From: CAJPQU01 sp052170475
GTDB lineage: Bacteria > Bacillota > Negativicutes > Selenomonadales > Selenomonadaceae
Direction: 5' to 3'
Assembly (NCBI GenBank): GCA_052170475.1
Contig: JBQNAL010000004.1
Location: forward strand, 1 to 64,000
Length of the DNA: 64,000 nucleotides
This document shows, in pieces, positions 58,430-64,000 of the stretch (position 1 is its first letter; each line of letters opens with the position of its first letter). Made by a program: the position numbers and the translations under genes. The notes beneath the pieces are model-generated. The model saw only the letters and a program-made list of their open reading frames with translations, was not told the DNA's origin and made no database searches.

Positions 58430-59452
58430 GTGGCTGGATATGAGGGTTGTCTTGAACAGATTCATGTGTGTGGGATCGCATCGGCCGTTCCAAAGAGATT
58501 CATTGATAATGCAGTGTTTGCGGAACAGATGGGCGGGAAGAGAAATAAACGACAAATTGCCTTGACGGGAATTAAAACACGGCATATTTGTGGCGAAGGG
58601 CAGGCTGCTTCAGATTTTGCCACGTTTGCTGCAGATCGCTTGTTGACACGTCTTGGATGGAATCGTGATGAAATTAAGATTTTAATTTTTGTTACGCAAC
58701 AAGCGGATTTGTCGCGCCCCTCCACCGCGATGCTCATTCAGAGAAGGTTGGGCATTGGGGCAGATTGTAGTTGCTTTGATGTGAATATGGGGTGTTCGGG
58801 GTTTACGGTGGGACTTCAAATTATTGCCAGCATGATGCTGCCCGTAGGAGGGAAAGCGCTTCTGTTAGTTGGGGATGGCAGATATGTTGGTGGGGATGGG
58901 ATGTTATCACGAAGTGATTTGCTTTTCGGCGATGGTGGTTCGGCAGCTGCTATTGAGATTGCGCCGGGGTATAGGATGTTGTTTAATCAAAAAACAGATG
59001 GGAATCGTTTTGATATGATCATGTGTCGGCGTAATGGTGATGCACAGATGGATGGGAACGGGGTGTTACTTTTTTCTCTCAACGAAGTAGCGGACAATAT
59101 CAAAGCGTTTCGGAAGGCGTATGGACTTACGGAAGACGATATTGATTACTATGTCTTTCACCAGGCACAGAAGATTATTTTGCAGGGGATTGCCAGCGAA
59201 TGTCAGATCCCGTGGGAGAAGGTGCTAAATTCTTATGAGAAATATGGCAATACTTCTTCGGCCTCGGTGCCTATCTCCATTTGTGCAAATGAGAGCAAGC
59301 TCAAGGAAAAGCCGCAGGTACGGCTGCTCATGAGCGGCTTTGGCATTGGTTTGTCATGGGGGATCGTGTATCTCAATGTGGATACAGAAAATATCTTGCC
59401 GGTGTTTGAGACAGATATTTGTTACCCGGATAAAGCCGAATTTAGACTGTAA
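58430..59452 (+). CDS. Ketoacyl-ACP synthase III-like 2
   Basis: 340 residues. The start is taken as GTG at 58430, with AGGAG eight bases upstream; a TTG at 58406 in the same frame overlaps the SDR stop. Catalytic Cys in NMGCSGFTVG, His in FHQAQKIIL, Asn in YGNTSSASVP. Close paralogue of ketosynthase 1, indicating duplication of the module followed by divergence of substrate pockets. Confidence 0.9.
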   Translation: MAGYEGCLEQIHVCGIASAVPKRFIDNAVFAEQMGGKRNKRQIALTGIKTRHICGEGQAASDFATFAADRLLTRLGWNRDEIKILIFVTQQADLSRPSTAMLIQRRLGIGADCSCFDVNMGCSGFTVGLQIIASMMLPVGGKALLLVGDGRYVGGDGMLSRSDLLFGDGGSAAAIEIAPGYRMLFNQKTDGNRFDMIMCRRNGDAQMDGNGVLLFSLNEVADNIKAFRKAYGLTEDDIDYYVFHQAQKIILQGIASECQIPWEKVLNSYEKYGNTSSASVPISICANESKLKEKPQVRLLMSGFGIGLSWGIVYLNVDTENILPVFETDICYPDKAEFRL

Positions 59453-59472
59453 GAGAGGGTGGAGGACGTGCG

Positions 59473-59694
59473 ATGACCGAACAGGAAAAATTGGAAACGT
59501 TAGCGGATATTCTTGAACTGGATGAAGATGAAATTTCCCGCGATACGGTGTTAGAAGAGTGTGAGGCGTGGGATTCTATCGCTGTTTTGTCTGTGATTTC
59601 CGTGATGAACGAGCAGTTTAACCGCTTTCCTCATGCTGACGAAATTCGACAATACGGGACAGTCGGTGATTTAATGGACGCATTGGAGGCGTAA
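59473..59694 (+). CDS. Acyl carrier protein 2
   Basis: 73 residues. The phosphopantetheine Ser is in EAWDSIAVLSV. Paralogue of carrier 1. The SDR 2 start follows two bases after its stop, so the pair is co-translated. Confidence 0.9.
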   Translation: MTEQEKLETLADILELDEDEISRDTVLEECEAWDSIAVLSVISVMNEQFNRFPHADEIRQYGTVGDLMDALEA

Positions 59695-59695
59695 A

Positions 59696-60472
59696 ATGGG
59701 CATATATCTGATCACCGGCGCTTCGTCTGGCATAGGTGCCGCCTGTGCGGAGAAGCTTAGCCGCGATGGGCATACGGTTGTGTTAGTGGCACGCAGTGCC
59801 GAAAAGTTGCAGCAGGTCGCTGGGACACTTTCTGGGACGGCGCATGTCTTTCCTTATGATTTAGAGGATGTCGCCAATGTCAAAACGATCTTTGATTTTT
59901 GTAAAGATCAAGACTTGAAATTAGATGGCATGGTATATTCGGCGGGGGTCAATGCGGATGTGCCGCTGAAGGTTTGCTCGCCCGACATTTGGGAACGCGT
60001 CATGCGGGTGAATTGTTTGGCATTTGCCGAAATGGGGCGGCACTTTTACAGTAAGCGATATTCTCATGATTTTTCCCGCATGGTGGCGATTTCCTCCAGT
60101 GCCAGCATTTCATGTGATAAGGGGATGGGACCATACAGTGCCTCAAAGGCGGCGCTGAACGCTGTGGTCAAGACGATGGCGAAAGAGTTCATCAAGCGCG
60201 GGATCTTGGTCAACGCCATCTTGCCCGCCGGGGTGCTGACACCCATGGCTGCGGCAAAGATTGAGGCATTGACCGGAGCGGCTATAGATGTGTCGGCCAC
60301 CATTACCAAGTTGGAACAAGCGTCTCCGACGATTGCGGAACAGGAGACGCAGCCCTGCGGCATCATTTTGCCGAGCCATATCGCGACGATTGCCGCCTAT
60401 TTAGTTTCCGCAGGGAATCGCTATGTGACGGGGGCGTTGCTGCCCGTGAGCGGCGGGTTGGCTGGCATTTAG
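59696..60472 (+). CDS. SDR family oxidoreductase 2
   Basis: 258 residues. The NAD(P) motif is ITGASSGIGAACAEKL, with the Tyr-Lys in YSASKAALNA. It resembles SDR 1 in the FAEMG-x-x-(Y/H)F region. Likely a ketoreductase acting on acyl carrier 2. The 102-bp gap to the adenylation gene holds no clear promoter. Confidence 0.9.
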   Translation: MGIYLITGASSGIGAACAEKLSRDGHTVVLVARSAEKLQQVAGTLSGTAHVFPYDLEDVANVKTIFDFCKDQDLKLDGMVYSAGVNADVPLKVCSPDIWERVMRVNCLAFAEMGRHFYSKRYSHDFSRMVAISSSASISCDKGMGPYSASKAALNAVVKTMAKEFIKRGILVNAILPAGVLTPMAAAKIEALTGAAIDVSATITKLEQASPTIAEQETQPCGIILPSHIATIAAYLVSAGNRYVTGALLPVSGGLAGI

Positions 60473-60574
60473 GAAAGGATACTTTGCGTGTCTTTTTTCA
60501 CCAATGGATGCGACCCAGTCGCCACTTTATGCTAAAAAAGAAAGTATAAGTCAAGACAGGAGTTGTGTTGTGCT

Positions 60575-62107
60575 ATGCGTAAACATGTGTTGGATTATTT
60601 CCACGAAACCGTGCGGCGAACGCCGGATAAAGCGGCGATTCTCCATCATGGCGATGCCATTACATTTTCTCAGTTGGCAGCAAAAAGTCGGATTTTAGCC
60701 AACGAGATTTTACGTTCTGTATCCGTAGACGACAGCGTGCCGGTGGCGGTTTTTTTGCCCAAGAGCATAGAGGTCGTCGTGGCCGACATCGCGATTATGT
60801 ATAGTGCCAATTTCTTTTCTAATCTTGACGTTAAAACGCCGATAGAGCGAATTCGGCATATTCTTGAAGTCATGCGGCCGGCGGTTTTGATTACCAACCA
60901 TCAATATAAACCGTTGCTCGAGCGTATTGATGGGCTTTCCATTCCCGTTGTAGATATAGATGATGTTTTGTGGGAAGAAGCGAAGGATGACGAGAATCGC
61001 ATCGAGGATAGACTGGCGAGGCGAATCGACACGGATCCCTTTTGCATCATCAATACGTCTGGATCTACGGGAACGCCGAAGGGCGTGGTACTCAATCACC
61101 GCAGTTTTTTCGATTTTCTCCATTGGTCGTTTGATGCCTTCCATTTTGACGGTTCAGAAATTATCGGGGCGCTTTCCCCAGTGGTCTTTGATATTTATGA
61201 CTTTGAACTGTGCTTGATGATGTTCAAGGGCGCCACGATTGTTCTTTTGGATGCGACCTTGGCTGCGTTCCCGGTGAAGCTCCTGACGGAGATGAGAGAA
61301 AAACGGGTCAATTTTATCTTCTGGGTGCCGACGATTATGGTCAATATCGCCAATATGCGTCTCTTGGAGAAAATGGCGCTGCCGGATCTCAAGACCGTAT
61401 GGTTCGCCGGGGAGGTTTTCCCAACGAAGCAGTTCAATGTGTGGAAGCGTCATTTGCCGCATACGACGTTTGCCAATCTCTACGGCCCCATTGAGATTAC
61501 GCTGGACTGTATTTACCATGTCGTGCCGCAGGAGTTGGATGAGAGTAAGCCGCTCCCCATCGGCCGTCCGTGCAAAAACACCGATGTCCTTTTGCTCAAT
61601 GAAGCGGATGAGCGCTGCGCACCGGGAGAATTGGGCGAGATCTGTGTGCGGGGGACGTCGCTTGCCATGGGGTATTATAATAATCCCGAGAAAACGGCGG
61701 CTGTTTTTGTACAGAACCCGCTCAATCATTCGTATCCGGAACTCATCTATCGCACGGGCGATTTGGCGTATTGGAACGAAGAGGGGCTTTTGATTTTCAA
61801 AGGGCGCAAGGATAGTTTGATCAAACACATGGGCTATCGGATTGAGTTAGGGGAAATCGAGCATGTCGTCGTCAATACGCTGAAACTTGTCAAAAATTGC
61901 TGTGTGGTGTATGATTTCATGAAAAAGGAAATTGTGCTGTTTTATGAAACTACGCCGGGCGTATCTGATTTACAGATACGAAAAGCCTTGGGACAGGAAT
62001 TTCCCCGGTATATGGTCCCCATGGTCTATCATGCCGTGGAGGAGCTGCCGCGCAATACGAATGGAAAAATTGACCGCTTGAAGCTCACGCAAACGGTCAA
62101 TCAATAG
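60575..62107 (+). CDS. Acyl/aminoacyl adenylation enzyme (DltA-like)
   Basis: 510 residues. The ATG at 60575 is preferred; AGGAG lies 12 bases upstream, and the in-frame TTG at 60563 directly abuts it. ANL-family motifs in order: NTSGSTGTPKGVVLNH (A3), the GPIE region (A5), GEICVRGTSLAMGYYNN (A6), YRTGDLAYW (A7), the hinge FKGRKDSLIKHMGYRIELGEIE (A8) and NGKIDR (A10 Lys). It activates a carboxylic or amino acid with ATP and loads it onto a carrier protein, probably the one encoded next. It would supply an unusual starter unit. The substrate is unknown. Confidence 0.88.
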   Translation: MRKHVLDYFHETVRRTPDKAAILHHGDAITFSQLAAKSRILANEILRSVSVDDSVPVAVFLPKSIEVVVADIAIMYSANFFSNLDVKTPIERIRHILEVMRPAVLITNHQYKPLLERIDGLSIPVVDIDDVLWEEAKDDENRIEDRLARRIDTDPFCIINTSGSTGTPKGVVLNHRSFFDFLHWSFDAFHFDGSEIIGALSPVVFDIYDFELCLMMFKGATIVLLDATLAAFPVKLLTEMREKRVNFIFWVPTIMVNIANMRLLEKMALPDLKTVWFAGEVFPTKQFNVWKRHLPHTTFANLYGPIEITLDCIYHVVPQELDESKPLPIGRPCKNTDVLLLNEADERCAPGELGEICVRGTSLAMGYYNNPEKTAAVFVQNPLNHSYPELIYRTGDLAYWNEEGLLIFKGRKDSLIKHMGYRIELGEIEHVVVNTLKLVKNCCVVYDFMKKEIVLFYETTPGVSDLQIRKALGQEFPRYMVPMVYHAVEELPRNTNGKIDRLKLTQTVNQ

Positions 62108-62123
62108 TGGGAGGGTGTATGAG

Positions 62124-62354
62124 ATGGAAAAGATTTATGAGATATTGGGGCAGCTTCGGCCAGAGTTTGATTTTAGAAATTCGGCCGATTTTATTGAAGA
62201 GGGGTTACTGGACTCCTTTGATATTGTTTCCTTCGTTACGGAGTTAGAGGATACGTTCGACTGCTTGATCGATGCGTTGGATATTGTCCCCGAGAATTTC
62301 AATACGGTGGAGCATGTGATTGCGGTTGTCCGAAAGAATGGCGGTCAGATTTGA
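62124..62354 (+). CDS. Acyl/peptidyl carrier protein 3
   Basis: 76 residues. The ATG at 62124 has GGGAGGG eight bases upstream and is preferred to the GTG at 62115. The phosphopantetheine Ser is in GLLDSFDIVSF, as in DltC-type carriers rather than the other two. It follows the adenylation gene by 16 bp, like dltA-dltC pairs. Confidence 0.88.
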   Translation: MEKIYEILGQLRPEFDFRNSADFIEEGLLDSFDIVSFVTELEDTFDCLIDALDIVPENFNTVEHVIAVVRKNGGQI

Positions 62355-63118
62355 GCAGCTACGACGTTAAGAAAATGCTTTCCGGCAAGGTGTGTTTCAT
62401 CACCGGCTGCGGCAAGGGGCTGGGGAAAGCGACGATGATCGCTTTTGCTGAGGCGGGAGCGGCAGCGATCTACGCGAACGATGTTGTCGAAGGCAGTATC
62501 GATGCGTCGGCCAAGGAACTGCAAGAAAAATATGAGACGAAAATCGTTCCCCTGTATTTTGATGTCAGTGATTTTGCCGCAGATAAAGCGGCGATTTTAC
62601 GCATCAAAAAGGAACATCAACGGCTGGACGTTTTGGTCAATAATGCTGGCGTGATGAAAGACGCGCTGATCGGAAGCGTTACCCGCAATTTGATCGATTG
62701 GACGTATGGCACCAATGTCTTTGGGACAATGGAGCTCTTGCAGCTGGCCACTAAATTGATGATGAAGCAGAAACAGGGGAGTATCATCAACTTGTCTTCC
62801 ATTGTCGGCATCACGGGGAATCCCGGGCAGCTCGTCTATTCTTCGACGAAAGGGGCGATTATTGCCATGACGAAGACGGCGGCGAAGGAATTGGCGCCGC
62901 ATGGGATTCGCGTGAATGCCATCGCCCCGGGCATGATCGATACGGACATGATGCGATCGGTAGGTGAGAAGCATTTAGCGGTGCATTTGCGCCATATTCC
63001 GATGGGGCGGTTGGGGTATCCCGTGGAGATTGCCAATGCGGCCGTCTTTTTGGCTTCGGATTTGGCATCATATATCAGTGGGCAGATTTTAGCGGTAGAC
63101 GGCTGCGTTTTGGTGTGA
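62351..63118 (+). CDS. SDR family oxidoreductase 3 (FabG-like)
   Basis: 255 residues from a TTG start that overlaps the stop of carrier 3 (TTGA). An ATG eight codons later (62375) is an alternative. ITGCGKGLGKATM is the cofactor motif; NNAGVMKD and YSSTKGAIIAMTK are the catalytic parts, and the C-terminus SGQILAVDGCVLV is FabG-like. It is less related to SDR 1 and 2. Likely a 3-ketoacyl-carrier reductase. Confidence 0.88.
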   Translation: MSSYDVKKMLSGKVCFITGCGKGLGKATMIAFAEAGAAAIYANDVVEGSIDASAKELQEKYETKIVPLYFDVSDFAADKAAILRIKKEHQRLDVLVNNAGVMKDALIGSVTRNLIDWTYGTNVFGTMELLQLATKLMMKQKQGSIINLSSIVGITGNPGQLVYSSTKGAIIAMTKTAAKELAPHGIRVNAIAPGMIDTDMMRSVGEKHLAVHLRHIPMGRLGYPVEIANAAVFLASDLASYISGQILAVDGCVLV

Positions 63119-63130
63119 GGAGAAGGATCA

Positions 63131-64000
63131 ATGCTTACCACATTTCAGGGAATGAAGATCAGCGGGGTTTTGAGCGTATTGCCGGAAACTGAGTATTCGT
63201 ACGATGAGGAGACTAAGGCGTTTGCCGATTTGCAGACGAGGCGCCTAAAGCGCATCATGGGATTCAATAAGCGCCGGGCGGCGAAGGAGACTACCACGAC
63301 CTGCGATCTGTGTCTGCGGGGGGTGAAATACCTTCTGGATGAGCAGCGAATAAAGCGGGAAGAGATTGGTGCACTCCTCGTTTTGAGCGTTACCCCGGAC
63401 TATTATGTGCCGCAGATGAGCAACATCATCCAAGGGGAGTTGGATCTGCCGAAGGACATCGTTTGTTTAGACATTTCTCAGGCTTGTTCTGCTTATGTGC
63501 TGGGGCTTTATCAAGGTTTTATGGTATTGGAGCATTTACCGGCGGAGAAGAAAGTGGTCGTCTGTACAGGGGATGTTTTTTGCCGCAAAAATCCCGCGTG
63601 GCCGCTCTCGGAGCCTTCCTTTGGCGGCGATGCGGCGACGGTAACGGTTTTAGAAAAGGACGAAGGGGCATCGGACTGCTATATCAGCGTATACAACGAT
63701 GGAACGCAGCGGGAGGCCTTGATCATGCACGCTGGAGGCTTTAAGATGCCGCGCAGCCCGGAAACAGCCCTCCCTGTGGATACTGGCTATGGATATGTAC
63801 GCAGCTACAATGAACTTTGGATGGATGGGTCTACCGTTTTCAATTTTGTTCAGAAAGAAATACCACCGGCGATTGAGGAACTTCTTGCTTATTCACACAA
63901 AACGAAGGATGAGATCGACTGGTATCTTTTCCATCAGCCGAATAAATTCATGCTGCAGAAGCTCGCTCAGCGCATGCAGGTGGCTCCGAAGAAGATGCCA
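63131..64000 (+). CDS. Ketoacyl-ACP synthase III-like 3 (partial, runs off the window)
   Basis: 290 codons with no stop before the edge. The start at 63131 follows GGAGAAGGA. Catalytic Cys in DISQACSAYVLG and His in FHQPNKFML; the Asn lies beyond the edge. It is more diverged from ketosynthases 1 and 2 than they are from each other. It follows the adenylation-carrier-SDR group by 12 bp. Confidence 0.9.
   Translation, partial: MLTTFQGMKISGVLSVLPETEYSYDEETKAFADLQTRRLKRIMGFNKRRAAKETTTTCDLCLRGVKYLLDEQRIKREEIGALLVLSVTPDYYVPQMSNIIQGELDLPKDIVCLDISQACSAYVLGLYQGFMVLEHLPAEKKVVVCTGDVFCRKNPAWPLSEPSFGGDAATVTVLEKDEGASDCYISVYNDGTQREALIMHAGGFKMPRSPETALPVDTGYGYVRSYNELWMDGSTVFNFVQKEIPPAIEELLAYSHKTKDEIDWYLFHQPNKFMLQKLAQRMQVAPKKMP

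Noticed and set aside
1..64000. tRNA or rRNA genes
   Set aside because: I looked for tRNA-like cloverleaf ends and rRNA core sequences by eye and saw none. A covariance search would be decisive.

Overview
The window is chromosomal DNA of a GC-rich diderm Firmicute, most likely a member of the Negativicutes (Selenomonas/Veillonella-type). The reasoning is inference from gene content. It carries Firmicute features: strong AGGAGG ribosome sites, a ComK-like protein, DUF1659/DUF2922 small proteins, CsoR and a Dlt-type adenylation enzyme. It also carries an outer-membrane autotransporter with a C-terminal Phe, which requires an outer membrane. No rRNA, tRNA, CRISPR array or recognisable insertion sequence was seen.

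Left third (0-23 kb). A lone tyrosine recombinase is followed by mgtC and cdd. Next is a tandem pair of Rpn-type PD-(D/E)XK nucleases that differ mainly in the number of four-residue EGRE repeats. Then come a run of small membrane, secreted and zinc-ribbon proteins, an orphan sugar-binding lipoprotein followed by a chemoreceptor, and a 1770-residue repeat-built autotransporter. After it lie two unknown secreted proteins flanking a homoserine O-acyltransferase whose residue 111 (Glu) predicts acetyl-CoA use, a V4R/GGDEF signalling pair, and a MntA-HepT toxin-antitoxin pair.

Middle (22-46.7 kb). DUF2922 and DUF1659 genes lie beside a ComK-like gene with a LexA-box-like operator on its promoter. 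A divergent sigma factor has a leader with overlapping hairpins. Then come three tandem secreted paralogues, the methionine importer metNIQ, and a TauE-type exporter. A HicAB module next to tauE is bracketed by a perfect 41-bp direct repeat of the tauE 3' end. An AlbA_2/ATPase regulator, trkA with two trkH genes, and a minus-strand redox operon follow; the operon comprises a periplasmic protein, a polyferredoxin, a double-cubane or 2-hydroxyacyl-CoA dehydratase-like protein and its ATP-driven activator. The region ends with a copper locus: a CsoR operator and csoR, an HMA protein, and copA fused in frame to a copZ-like domain.

Right third (46.8-64 kb). This is a surface-polysaccharide cluster on the plus strand. 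It starts with a WbaP-type initiating transferase, three GT2 glycosyltransferases and a Wzm/Wzt-type ABC exporter. It continues with a DegT aminotransferase, an MBL hydrolase and a NeuD/PglD-like acyltransferase, and then an unusual set of three ketosynthase III, three acyl carrier, three SDR, one GNAT-like and one adenylation gene. I infer that these build short, non-standard acyl groups on carrier proteins for attachment to a sugar of the polymer. The part from about 53.6 to 59.7 kb is visibly AT-richer than the rest, which suggests transfer. The cluster runs off the right edge inside the third ketosynthase gene. I regard this triplicated acyl module as the most interesting candidate system in the window.
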